The notes beneath the pieces are model-generated. The model ran no database searches. It saw only the letters and a program-made list of their open reading frames with translations, and was not told where the DNA came from. DNA of 64,000 nucleotides from Ochromonas danica (lineage: Eukaryota; Sar; Chrysophyceae; Chromulinales; Chromulinaceae): positions 69,840 to 133,839 of the forward strand of contig VKHL01000057.1 in assembly GCA_015146655.1 (NCBI GenBank), given 5' to 3'. Shown piece after piece: positions 21,463 to 33,292 of the stretch; position 1 is the stretch's first letter, and each line of letters starts with the position of its first letter. Position numbers and translations under genes: made by a program.

Positions 21463-24241
21463 CTAAGGCACTCCACTCACAACATACTTCAGACCATCGC
21501 AATGCTGATTGTAAGTCTGATAAAACACATCAATAGAAAATGGCTTCGATATAAAAGCATCTACTCCTGCAGCAAAGGCTTCATTCATCGTATCAGTGTC
21601 AGAATTGGCAGAGATACCGATGATAAATTGATGAATCTTTGATGCATTGAACACAGGTAAACTTCTCTCCAAACCTGGAGCTGTAGCATCGTCACTTCCA
21701 CTCCACGAAAAGCTCGAAAGCAAGAGCAAACGATGTGTGAAACTTAGCTCTGAAACAACATGAGAGTGGTGGTTAGTATTCCTTTGAGCCAGCATATTCT
21801 CACAGAACAACCGCTCAGCCTCTCGAATCCTGCGAGTTGCTTCCAACCCATCCATCACTGGCATCTGCAAATCCATCAACACAACATCGTAAGCTGGAAA
21901 CCCTTCCTCGACCTCATTGTAAGCTCTCGTCACCAAGCTCAAACCACTCACTCCATTGTCTGCTTGATCCACATTATGGCCATGGCGACGCAACATCATG
22001 CTCATCATCTTCTGGATAGAAGGAGCATCGTCCACAATGAGAATAGTCAATGGATCGCTCTCTTGAGATCTGAAACGACGTTCTGGCCGTCTCCAAGGCT
22101 CCACTTCATTGGAAGAGGAATCATGTATGCCCTTCGAAGTGCGTGATACGGTGTTAGCAAACTCGTTCTTTGAATGAATAGAATTGTCATTTTCCACACG
22201 TACACTGAAGAAATTAAGGGGAGCGCGGGAAGTTATGGCATGTTCTAATGTTGCTGTTGCTGCTTCTGCAAATACAGCGTCTGGACGATAAGGAATCGCG
22301 AACCAAAATACTGACCCTTGAACTCCATCTAGACGCTTCCTCACCCCATACGACCCTCCCAATGCCTCCACGCGACGAGCTAAGGAAAATAATCCCAAAC
22401 CCGTCCCTCCTGCCAGCTTCTGAGCTTGCTTGAAAGCATTGAACAACGTCGCCATTCCTTCCTCCGTCAGACCTATTCCTGTATCCTCGATCTCCACCAA
22501 CAGAAACAACTCGCCTGAACTCGATATATTCGCAATTAAAGGCTGTTCTGCCAGATCACGGGGACTTGTGATGGGCAAGCTGTTCTCATCCACTCGACTT
22601 ACCGTCGAAGTACTTCGATTAGAACTTGCCGACAAAGCGGAAACTGTAGGGATTCGACGATTCCGACGAATCATGTCAGATGCGGAGTGGGCCCTATTCT
22701 CGCCCTTAACACGGGGGGCTATACCTGACGCCACAGATGCTTTTGCACTCTCATCGCTGTCCCGACAGGATGACTGCATAAGACCGCCTGGCAACTGACA
22801 GACACTTCCTGGACCGATCTCTCCCACTCGCTTCAAAGACACACGACCATTCACATTACCTCCCGCTGAATACTTCACCGCATTGCTCAACAAACACAGA
22901 ATATTCTCCTGCAACCATTGCTTGTCCGTTATCACATGACTGCAGATGTCCTTGCTCAGTTCCTCCAGATGAACATGCACCTTCTGAGACACATCCTTCA
23001 TACACTTGAAAGGAAGCGACAACGTCTCCATCAACTCGATCGTCTCATACTTTGGAACCAGCTTCAGACCTTTGCTGGCTTTCGTGTAGTCGATGCAACG
23101 ATTGATCGTCATCATCATGAAGTTGTTCACATTGTGACTGTTCTGCACTGAACACAGCACACCTTCCAACCAACCTCGCACTTCCTTCGCCAGATGCTTG
23201 TAGTGACTCCCATCGTACAGCGCCATCTCTTCCGAGCAACAGTTATCAATGGAAGAAAGCTTGCGCAACCCATCCTGAGCGATGTCAGCGACCATATCCA
23301 AACCGCTCACGAATGAAGCAAGAGGCTAAAGACAATCGAACGAAAGTCATTGACAAAACCACACATCAGACACATCACCATATCAGCAAGCAACAGATAA
23401 AGTCAGGATTCACACTCACCGTCTTCAAGTCATGAGCCACATTCCCGATCATGTGCCGCAGCTCATTGGCTCTCAGCTCTTCTGTCATTTCTTCATTCTG
23501 TTTGATGACAGCCGCGAGCTGCTGTTGGATGACAAAGCTGCGGACATTTTGCAATTGATTGGAGTATATTGCAGATGCGGTGCAAACTGGAATAACAAAG
23601 GCTATACCTAAGTTAGTCATATTCATGGGTTGATATTGGATCACGCAGTAAGGTATTGTGACTGTTGCAATCAGCCAGTTTAGCACAATGGCATTCCAGT
23701 CTGTGTCTCGCATGATGATGGCGAACATTATGGGTGTCCAAACGACAGACAATAAGCTACCCTCGGGAAGTCCTTTGGTCGAATGGTTAGGATTGCAAAA
23801 CGCTTGCTCAGAAATAGAATTTCCTTTACACTCTCCATAGGCCATTCTAGCACACAGTTGTACTGCCAGTGACAAAGTGAGGAGATTGGAATAGAGATTC
23901 TGAACCATGCTACCTATGTAGCGCTTGGTTGCTGTCATTGTTTTCGGGCAGTGCTTTTCACAGTAGCGAAAATATAAAGTTAACCAACATAATATAATGA
24001 CAGGAATATTGAGAGCACCGGTCACTTTCACAAGCACTATTTGGCTTGTCTTCTTGTCTTCATCAAATGTGTAAGCCAACGAACCCACCGTCGGAAATGC
24101 ATACAAGGTCGTCAGCAGAGATAAAACAGCTAACGCGCTTAATGGAAGCTCACGAGAATTGAATTCACGGAAAGGTGCTGTTAGATGCCCAGGCAATCGT
24201 ACCACCCCTGAGATAGAGACATCACTTGGTTGAGGTTTCAT
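21463..24241 (-). CDS. Hybrid histidine kinase HHK-A (6-TM sensor, HisKA, HATPase, receiver)
   Basis: Two exons, 24241-23420 and 23325-21463, with a 94-bp intron, encode about 894 residues. Exon 1 is a six-helix membrane sensor opening FREFNSRELPLS, with a Cys pair in YGECK and CNPN and the motif MRDTDW. A helical linker (IYSNQLQNVRSFVIQQQ) leads to the H-box NVAHDLKT; the phospho-acceptor is His270. The intron falls directly between DLKT and PLASF. Exon 2 holds the N-box (LCLLSNAVKYS), G1 (EDTGIGL), F-box, G2 (GGTGLGLFSLARR) and a receiver (ILIVDDAPS, MDLQMPVMDG, ISANS, SKPF). The receiver carries an insert of about 60 residues of the type shared with HHK-D. This copy is the most diverged in its intron. 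Confidence 0.92.
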
Positions 24242-24290
24242 TCTATCAACTAATCACCTTCTTGCATAAATATGTCACTCATTCAACAAG
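24242..24290 (-). promoter_or_regulatory. 5' leader shared by HHK-A and HHK-B
   Basis: The 49 bases upstream of the HHK-A start codon are nearly identical to 27988-28036 upstream of HHK-B, and homology ends abruptly after caacaag. This marks one edge of the duplicated unit and preserves the proximal leader and perhaps part of the promoter. Confidence 0.7.
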
Positions 24291-25064
24291 TGCCTAGCAT
24301 GGAATATTTCTATTTTGATGTCATCTGATAACTGATCCTCTATTTCATCGTCACCTTCTCTGTTCTGCCTTGTGCCACTCCATCAAGTCAAATTCGAAAA
24401 TCAGAAAGTCACAAAAGCAGCCTCAGAACTCACAATTCCGGCATTCAAGATCCGGACGAAGGCATGTTGATTGTAATCATTTGATTGCCCCTTTAGTATG
24501 CTCATATTCCATAGAGTAAGGCAATGTACCCTCAACCAATGCCAAGAAATGAAAGCCTGGTACTTTCGTCTTGGCTCATTCAACTAGCGAAAGCCCATAA
24601 TTCTATAGCAAAAGCGTTTTCTTGTGTATCTTGGCATGTACTTCGGGAGAGTATGCAGTTCTGCCCAAATTATCTTGCAACGGCGCAAATAATGACAACA
24701 GCGATTGCTTAGAATTGCACAATGGCAATAACTTCCACTGTCACAATGCTTTATGAATACAGAGCATAATACCACGTAACTTAAACTTTATATCATTTAA
24801 ATATCTCTAATGCTAATAAAACAATAACGTATTATAATCGCAACAACACATAACATCACAACGAAGCGACATGTAATACTCACCATCATTCTTAACAAAA
24901 TAACCAATCTAAAATTCAATACCAAGAAAACAAGAAAAGAATAAACACAAATAAAACAACAACCACTCAGAATATCACAAATAACTACTTTGCTGCTACC
25001 ATCGTTCGTTGTACTTCAAATAACAGTAGACATGTAAACAAAATTAACAGAACGGGAAAAGGAT
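24291..25064. other. Intergenic gap between HHK-A and HHK-B
   Basis: This AT-rich stretch lies upstream of HHK-A and downstream of HHK-B. No coding frame has motifs and no repeat of note is visible. It should contain the HHK-A promoter. Confidence 0.6.
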
Positions 25065-27987
25065 TTAGGAAACTCTACTCCCAACATACTTTAAACCATT
25101 GCAATGCTGGTTGTAAGTCTGATAAAACACATCAATCGAGAATGGCTTCGATATAAAAGCATCTACCCCTGCAGCGAAGGCTTCATTCATCGTATCAGTA
25201 TCAGAGTTGGCAGAGACACCGATGATAAATTGATGGATTTCCCGCATCATAGTTGGATGAACACGTCGTACATCAAAGCTAGCGCTTTGCTCATTTAAAT
25301 GCACCGACATAGTACGAGCATGGGAGACGACTGGAAAATTAGAATCCAGACCTACACTGTCACTTCGACCACGGGCGCTATTGGTGTGGATGCTGTGACT
25401 GTGACCTAAACTACTCAGAGGTGGCGCATCTAACACCTGGCCTATCTTTTCCATCAAATTAGTCACAAACGTCTTCCTGTTCCCAACACGAATAGAAGAG
25501 CTATTCTTATCCTGACCACCAGATGATGAACAACCCGACAATACTAACTCAGACATCGCCTTTGCAAACTTCTGTTCAGCCTCTCGAATCCTGCGAGTTG
25601 CTTCCAACCCATCCATCACTGGCATCTGCAAATCCATCAACACCACATCATAAGCTGGAAACCCTTCCTGAATCTCATTGTGTGTGCTCGTCACCAAGCT
25701 CAAACCACTCGCCCCATTGTCTGCTTGATCCACATCATGGCCATGGCGACGCAACATCATGCTCATCATCTTCTGGATAGAAGGAGCGTCGTCCACAATG
25801 AGAATAGTCAATGGATCGCTCTCTTGAGATCTGAAATGAGGTTCTGGCCGTCTCCAAGGTTCTACTTCACAGAGAGAGGAAGAATGCACGCTCTTCGAGG
25901 TGGGCGAGTTGGAGGAAAAATAACTCTTCCTCTTTCGAGAGGTTCTACATCCTACATGCGGTGAACCTGTTTTCTTTATGGGCGGGGCGTAGGAGGGTGT
26001 GGTGTGCTCTAATGTTGTTGTTGCCCCTGCTGCTTCTGCAAATACAGCGTCTGGACGATAAGGAATCGTGAACCAAAATACTGACCCTTGAACTCCATCT
26101 AGACGCTTCCTCACCCCATACGACCCTCCCAATGCCTCCACGCGACGAGCTAAGGAAAATAATCCCAACCCCGTCCCTCCTGCCAGCTTCTGAGCTTGCT
26201 TGAAAGCATTGAACAACGTCGCCATCCCTTCCTCCGTCAGACCTATTCCTGTGTCCTCGATCTCCACCAGCAGAAATAAATCACCTGAAGTTATAAGATT
26301 GTCACTCCTCTTTGGGAACTCTATCGGTCTTTTTTGTTCGTTCTCATCCGATGCAGAATTATAATCAAGACTATGAACAGCACGATTTGTTGATGGCACA
26401 GATGATGGATGAACAAACCTGGTTGGCGAAGACATAACGCAACCATCCTCCTCAAACGCATAAAGACTCGGTCTCTCACAAACCGGAAAATCACTCAAGC
26501 TCAACACAGATCTGGTCACGAGTCCCACTGGCAACTGACAGACACTTCCTGGACCGATCTCTCCTACTCGCTTTAATGACACACGACCATTCACATTACC
26601 CCCAGCTGAATACTTCACCGCATTGCTCAACAAACACAGAATATTCTCCTGCAACCATTGCTTGTCCGTTATCACATGACTGCAGATGTCCTTGCTCAGT
26701 TCCTCCAGATGAACATGCACCTTCTGAGACACATCCTTCATACACTTGAAAGGAAGCGACAACGTCTCCATCAACTCGATCGTCTCATACTTTGGAACCA
26801 GCTTCAGACCTTTGCTGGCTTTCGTGTAGTCGATGCAACGATTGATCGTCATCATCATGAAGTTGTTCACGTTCCGACTGTTCTGCACTGAACACAACAC
26901 ACCTTCCAACCAACCTCGCACTTCCTTCGCCAGATGCTTGTAGTGACTCCCATCGTACAGCGCCATCTCTTCCGAGCAACAGTTATCGACTGAAGAAAGC
27001 TTGCGCAACCCATCCTGAGCGATGTCAGCGACCATGTCCAAACCGCTCACGAATGAAGCAAGAGGCTAAGCACAATCAAATGAAAGTTTCATACAAAGAC
27101 AAAGAAACACATTAGACACATCACCCTATCAGCAATCAACAAACAACACCAGGAATCACACTCACCGTCTTCAAGTCGTGAGCCACATTCCCGATCATGT
27201 GCCGCAGCTCATTGGCTCTCAGCTCTTCTGCCATCTCTTCATTCTGTTTGATGACAGCAGCGAGCTGTTGTTGGATGACAAAGCTGCGGACATTTTGCAA
27301 TTGATTAGAGTATATTGCAATTCCACTGTAAATTGGAATAATAAAGGCCACGCCTACGGTGGTTGGTGTTAGTTGTTGGCAATCGATCACACAGAATATT
27401 ACGGCGATTGTAGCAATCAGCCAGTGCAGAATAACTGCAATCCAATCTGTGTCTCGCAATATCATAGGGAACATTATGGGTGACCATACGACAACCACCA
27501 ATGTATCTTCCGGAAGACCATGAGTCGAATGATTAGGATTGCAAAATGCTTGCTCTAAAATAGAATTTCCATTGCACTCTCCATATGCCATTCTAGCACA
27601 CAGTCGAACTGCTAGTGACAATATGAGGACAATGGAATAGAGATTCTGAACCATGCTACCCATGTAACGCTTGGCTGCGGTCATTCTTTTAGGACTGTGC
27701 TTCTCATAGTAGCGAAAATATAAAGTTAGCCAACTTAACATGATAACAAGAATGTTTAGAGCACCAGTCACTTTCACAAGCGCTATTTGGGTTCTGCTCT
27801 TGTCTTCATCAAATGAGAAAGCAAACGAACCCACCGTCGGAATGGCATACATGGTCGTGAGCAGAGATAAAATAGCCAAAGCGCCTAATGGAAGCTCTTG
27901 AGAATTGAATTCACGGAAAGGTGCTGTTAGATGCCCAGGCAATCGTACCACCCCTGAGATAGAGACATCACTTGGTTGAGGTTTCAT
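25065..27987 (-). CDS. Hybrid histidine kinase HHK-B
   Basis: Exons 27987-27166 and 27065-25065, with a 100-bp intron, encode about 940 residues. The sensor exon is closely related to that of HHK-A (FREFNSQELPLG, YGECN, CNPN, LRDTDW); the H-box His is residue 270. The kinase core matches the other copies. Two modules do not. The linker before the G1 box is unique to this copy (RSVLSLSDFPVCERPSL), whereas A, C and D share another. The receiver insert is the long type shared with HHK-C (VLSGCSSSGGQDKNSSSIR) and makes the receiver unusually large. The intron is almost identical to those of C and D, not to that of its neighbour A. Confidence 0.92.
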
Positions 27988-28036
27988 TCTATCAACTAAT
28001 CACCTTCTTGCATAAATATGTCACTCATTCAACAAG
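27988..28036 (-). promoter_or_regulatory. 5' leader shared by HHK-B and HHK-A
   Basis: Near-identical to 24242-24290; beyond 28036 the two upstream regions are unrelated. Confidence 0.7.
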
Positions 28037-29002
28037 TTTCAAATTACAGCTATCTTATTTCGAGGTCAAGGAAATCGGCATTGGTGGTGACGGAACGGAA
28101 CAACTCCCATGATGGAAACGGAGTGTTGGTGGAGAGCGCACAGCACACCGCCCTGCGGAGGACATGTCAACAAGTATCGTCTACAAGCAGTATTTAATTG
28201 CAACCAAAATAGACTTCGACTTTGTAGAAAAGTTTCTGCAAAGTTTCATTGGGAACAAAAAGGCAATCAAAGAAGCCTTTACTAACAAGCATTTGCATCA
28301 AAATTTAAAGGGTGACTGGAAAGCTACGAGAATGAAGGTTAAGTGAATGCGGAACTCACGCAGAGACTATCCGAGATTGGCCCTCTCATTTTGGTCCAGT
28401 GGCTAAAGAGCCAGCCGTCTGCCGTCTGTCTGCCCGTGTCGATGCAAGTGGATGGAACAATCAGGCAGACCCGTCGGCAAACTGCCACTTGGCTGCCTTG
28501 AAGGCACTCCTAAAGGCTGACCTGTGGGCTGACCGCTCCACAAGGCTGAATTGCGTGAAGCCGTGGTGTGAAATTGAGGCCGACAAGTTGGTCCATAACG
28601 TTATTATTGAAGAAGGGATTGTAGAATTAGAAATGGCGAAAAGAAACAGCGTGAAGCCGAAGAAGAACAGCGTTTTGCAAGAAGACTTGAAAAAGGCTGA
28701 AGTTTTCAGCTTCAACGAAGCAGTGTAGCCTGTCCGCGCCAAGAGCGCGCGATTAGTGGACAGAAAGAGAGCTGCAACAGGAAATTGTACGTAAAACGAT
28801 ACAAAGAGGGGATTACCACTGAGCTAACCAGGCTCGTGCACCTCTCTCGCAGAGACGTATATCATACGTCCATGATCTTTCGTCACAATAGCGAAGGATG
28901 CTCCCATTGTTTAAGAAGTCTATGAGGTTATTCTCTTCATGGCCAGTCTAAAATCAGCCATACGCTGCTTCGCCGCGCAGCAAGATATTAACACGAATTT
29001 TA

Positions 29003-29085
29003 GCGGCTTAAAATGAAACAACCAAGAGTTGAGGCTACCTTCCATAATTAATTATTTATGGAGGGTTGCCTGCATTTTAAGCCGC
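29003..29085. repeat. Two-part inverted repeat (hairpin)
   Basis: The outer arms gcggcttaaaatg (29003-29015) and cattttaagccgc (29073-29085) are perfect complements. Inner arms at 29033-29047 and 29056-29070 pair with two mismatches around an 8-nt loop. The two stems are separated by 17 nt on the left and 2 nt on the right. Confidence 0.8.
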
Positions 29086-29221
29086 CGAGATTCTTGAGCT
29101 AGATGATAACAACATTTAAAATATTTGGCACTTTATACCAACCGTAGCTTTCCATGCGTCAAAATTATAACTATACTCTGCTGGTCGGTGTTAACTTAAG
29201 ACACATTTTTGGTAAATCGTT

Positions 29222-29384
29222 GAAGGTATTTCCAATGTTCTTTCCATTTCATCTCGTAAAGCAAACCTGCCTTATGAAATGCCTCACAAAGCACTTTATT
29301 GCGTGGATTGAGATGTTTTGTACAAGTCCATGGCTTCTGACAAATCGTGAAATGTGCTGTGTAGACTTCTTCAGGATCTGATGG
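29222..29384 (-). pseudogene. Fragment of a GT8-like glycosyltransferase gene
   Basis: On the minus strand this stretch is roughly 97 percent identical to 47475-47636, near the 3' end of the intact glycosyltransferase gene in this window. It encodes the region around TICQKPWTC. It carries a one-base deletion, has no start, and homology stops sharply at both ends. The intact gene has no introns, so a cDNA origin and a genomic duplication cannot be told apart. Confidence 0.85.
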
Positions 29385-29690
29385 AGTATGAACGGCTAAG
29401 ATCTTAAGTTAACGCCCTAGTGACAAAAGACACAATAGATTTTGCTTGTTTTAATGCTCCATACTTTATGAAAAAACGGAATAAGCGATTATTTGGTGTT
29501 TTCATTCCATTAATTTGCTAGCTATTGTAGTTAGGTTTGCTATTGTTCATTGTTATAGAAGTATTTTGCTATTTTCAAACACCACTAGAAAGTGAAAGAA
29601 TAGCAAGGGCATCATATGAGAAAAGAAAATAGAAAGAAACATCACCAGAAAGAAGAAACAAATTTTGTCATCTTGTGATAGAGCTAGTTA

Positions 29691-30063
29691 CTAACACTGG
29701 AGAGAACAAATCTGTGCATAAAAAAGAACGTCCAAAAGATGTATTGCATGAAGAAGTTCAATTCTCTTGCACATTCTTTGACCAGTCGAACTGGCCTTCA
29801 TGAAGGGATCGTCTGGAAACTTGAATTCTCCTTCTTTTGTTCCCACCAGCGGTATCAACTGGGCCGCTTGCTCCGGAGACAGCTCGACAGCTTTTGGACT
29901 GGATACGTTTTGGCCTCCTTTGCCATCATGCATAAACTTAATAAAGGCAAACTTGTTGCCTTTCTATATTTCCGTTGCCTTCATATTATAGGCGATTTTC
30001 ATGGCAAAGGTAAAGAGGTTGTTGCGAAGGAATGTGAGGAACCATCCAAACAAGAGCAATCAG
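29691..30063 (-). pseudogene. Decayed coding frame of unknown family
   Basis: One minus-strand frame reads as coherent protein over about 110 codons (FLTFLRNNLFTFAMKIAYN, later SPEQAAQLIPLVGTKEGEF) but is interrupted once and has no credible start. I do not recognise the family. Confidence 0.35.
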
Positions 30064-30399
30064 CATCCACAGGTCGATGCTTGCGACATTAATCGACAGT
30101 AAATCCAATTTTTAAACTACACAAACTTTTGTGTGTGGAATGACATCACCGTTCTTACAATATTTGAAAATTATCTTTCGACCACCTTGTGGGGTTCGTC
30201 GAAGAAGTGAACGTTTTACGAAAAACGGGTCTTAACAATTAAAGTTGAAGTTCTCCCACCTCACAACCCAAAGGGAAGCGCTTCGTTTCCAGCAGTCCGA
30301 GATGCCTTGTTACCGACCCCTGCTCGATTTCAGATTTGGTTTCCATTAGTCTAATCATTATAGATATTTCCAACTATTATTTATGTTTCTCTTTTTATT

Positions 30400-33292
30400 A
30401 TGAATCCACCTCTAGCAATCAAACGAAAACCATCGGAAAGTGCATTCAAAATGCTTTTACAACCTCCCAAACATATGACCCAGTCTTTTCGGGCATTTCA
30501 CTCGAGAGAATTACCTCTTGAACCTCTGACCGCAATTATTCTTTTCCTTACTATGTATTCTATATTTTCGTTTGGATCACTTTTTGGAGACAATCATGCC
30601 CCTCCAAGTAAATCCCGAGTGATAACTTGTGGCAAGATTGTTATTTTTGGCTTGAGTATTGTCATTGCTGTCTTGGGCTGGGCAACAGTATTCTACAAAT
30701 ATAACTCCAAACGTAGATTAAATTTGATGACTCTTGGAAATTGGAGAAGATACGGTCATTATTTCCAAAACATCTTTTTTGTACTCATGGTTGTTGTTTT
30801 AGGACTTCGATTTCTTGTCCGGATCTATTACGGGGCTTGCCAAACCGATTCATTCAGTGAATTTCTTTATTGTAACCACAATGCGAAACAAGAGGGCTTT
30901 CCTGAGGATAGCTTGATTACCCTGGCTTTCACGCCTGTTATTTATCCAATATTACTGCGGGATACTGATTGGACTGTTGTTCTGATCACCTGGATAATAA
31001 GTATTATATTCTTGTTCATTGGTGCAGCGATTAATTATCGACACAATCCTCTGATGTTTCTACTGATAGGAGTAATTGCATTATACACGGGTGTGGCAAT
31101 ATACTCTAATCAATTACAGAATGTCCGCAGCTTTGTCATCCAACAACAGCTCGCGGCTGTCATCAAACAGAATGAAGAAATGGCAGAAGAGCTGAGAGCC
31201 AACGAGCTGCGGCACATGATCGGGAATGTGGCTCACGACTTGAAGACGGTGAGTGTGATTCCTGGCGTTGTTTGTTGATTGCTGATAGGGTGATGTGTCT
31301 AATGTGTTTCTTTGTCTTTGTATGAAACTTTCATTTGATTGTGCTTAGCCTCTTGCTTCATTCGTGAGCGGTTTGGACATGGTCGCTGACATCGCTCAGG
31401 ATGGGTTGCGCAAGCTTTCTTCCATCGATAACTTCAGTTCTGAAGAGATGGTGTTGTATGACGGAAGTCACTACAAGCATCTGGCGAAGGAAGTGCGAGG
31501 TTGGTTGGAAGGTGTGTTGTGTTCAGTGCAGAACAGTCGGAACGTGAACAACTTCATGATGATGACGATCAATCGTTGCATCGACTACACGAAAGCCAGC
31601 AAAGGTCTGAAGCTGGTTCCAAAGTATGAGACGATCGAGTTGATGGAGACGTTGTCGCTTCCTTTCAAGTGTATGAAGGATGTGTCTCAGAAGGTGCATG
31701 TTCATCTGGAGGAACTGAGCAAGGACATCTGCAGTCATGTGATAACGGACAAGCAATGGTTGCAGGAGAATATTCTGTGTTTGTTGAGCAATGCGGTGAA
31801 GTATTCAGCTGGGGGTAATGTGAATGGTCGTGTGTCATTAAAGCAAGTTGGAGAGATCGGTCCAGGAAGTGTCTGTCAGTTGCCAGGCGGTCTTATGCAG
31901 TCGTCCTGTCGAGATAGCGATGGAAGTGCAAAGGCATCTGTGGCACCCCGTGTTGAAGGCGAGAATAGAGGTAACTCCACATCTGATATGATTCGCCGCA
32001 ATCGTCGAACCACTGCAGTTTCCGCATTGGCAGCAGGTTCGAATCGAAGTACTTCGACTGTAAGTCGAGTGGATGAGAACAGCTTGCACCTCACAAGTCC
32101 TCGAGATCTGGCAGAACAGCCGTCAATAGCGAACATGTCTAGTTCAGGCGATTTATTTCTGCTGGTGGAGATCGAGGACACAGGAATAGGTCTGACGGAG
32201 GAGGGGATGGCGACGTTGTTCAATGCTTTCAAGCAAGCTCAGAAGCTGGCAGGAGGGACGGGGTTGGGATTATTTTCCTTAGCTCGTCGCGTGGAGGCAT
32301 TGGGAGGGTCGTATGGGGTGAGGAAGCGTCTAGATGGAGTTCAAGGGTCAGTATTTTGGTTCACGATTCCTTATCGTCCAGATACTGTGACTGCATCGTT
32401 AACTGAAGTAGCATCAGAGAATGAAAGTTCTAATCGGGTGGTATCGTTTGTGAGGAAAATAAGTTCTTCTTCTTTCCGAAATTCTCGGAAGAGGATTAAT
32501 TCTTCTTCTTCCACCAAATCGCCCACTTCGAAGGCCGTGCATTCTTCCTCTCTTTGTTTCAGATCCCGAGAGAGCGATCCATTGACTATTCTCATTGTGG
32601 ACGACGCTCCTTCTATCCAGAAGATGATGAGCATGATGTTACGTCGCCATGGCCATCATGTGGATCAAGCAGACAATGGGGCGAGCGGTTTGAGCTTGGT
32701 GACGAGCACACACAATGAGGTTCAGGAAGGGTTTCCAGCTTATGATGTGGTGTTGATGGATTTGCAGATGCCAGTGATGGATGGGTTGGAAGCAACTCGC
32801 AGGATTCGAGAGGCTGAACAGAAGTTTGCAAAGGCGATGTCTGAGTTAGTATTGTCGGGTTGTTCATCATCTGGTGGTCAGGATAAGAATAGCTCTTCTA
32901 TTCGTGTTGGGAACAGGAAGAAGATATTTGTTACTAATTTGATGGAAAAGATAGGTCAGGTGTTGGATGCGCCAACTCTGAGTAGTTTAAGTCATAGTCA
33001 TAGTGGTCGTGAAAAGAGTGGTCGTGAGTGCAGCCTAAGAACTGTTTCCTCACCTGTCACTGAGATTAATGGCGTTGTTAGGACTAATTCGTTTCATAAA
33101 CGCCCTTCTTCAGTGCCGGAAATCCATCAATTTATCATCGGTGTCTCTGCCAACTCTGATACTGATACGATGAATGAAGCCTTTGCTGCAGGGGTGGATG
33201 CTTTTATATCGAAGCCATTCTCGATTGATGTGTTTTATCAGACTTACAATCAGCATTGTAGAGGGCCTAAGTTTCGTCTTGTAGCGAAGTAA
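30400..33292 (+). CDS. Hybrid histidine kinase HHK-C
   Basis: Exons 30400-31248 and 31349-33292, with a 100-bp intron, encode about 930 residues. The sensor is a different six-helix version but keeps the family marks FRAFHSRELPLE, YGACQ, CNHN, GFPED and LRDTDW. The H-box NVAHDLKT places the phospho-acceptor at His279, with the intron right after it. The kinase core and the linker before G1 match HHK-D almost exactly, apart from a 4-residue gap (KASVAPRV against KASVASGIAPRV). The kinase-receiver linker and the large receiver insert instead resemble HHK-B (SPTSKAVHSSSLC; VLSGCSSSGGQDKNSSSIR). All catalytic residues of the kinase and receiver are present, so it looks functional. Confidence 0.92.

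Larger units (their letters stand above)
28037..30399. other. Relic-rich centre between the divergent kinase pairs
   Basis: No intact gene is evident. The stretch holds a glycosyltransferase fragment (29222-29384), a hairpin (29003-29085), a decayed coding frame (29691-30063) and two small plus-strand frames (28164-28346 and 28399-28728) with Lys/Glu-rich or Ala-rich translations and no family match. A tRNA-like A-box (tagctcagtgg, minus strand, 28826-28816) is present without a convincing B-box. The outer edges should contain the promoters of HHK-B and HHK-C. Confidence 0.5.

Noticed and set aside
24765-24779. 15-mer gcataataccacgta also found near 17158
   Set aside because: A single short match between AT-rich regions is compatible with chance.
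28399-28728. 109-codon plus-strand frame between the kinase pairs
   Set aside because: Ala/Lys-rich translation without domains, no flanking gene signals, and located among relics.
28816-28835. tRNA-like A-box and D-arm sequence on the minus strand (tagctcagtgg)
   Set aside because: The A-box consensus fits, but no B-box, anticodon stem or matching acceptor stem follows, so it is not a tRNA gene; a tRNA-derived SINE relic is possible but unsupported.
29154-29381. 75-codon plus-strand frame
   Set aside because: It is antisense to the glycosyltransferase fragment at 29222-29384.
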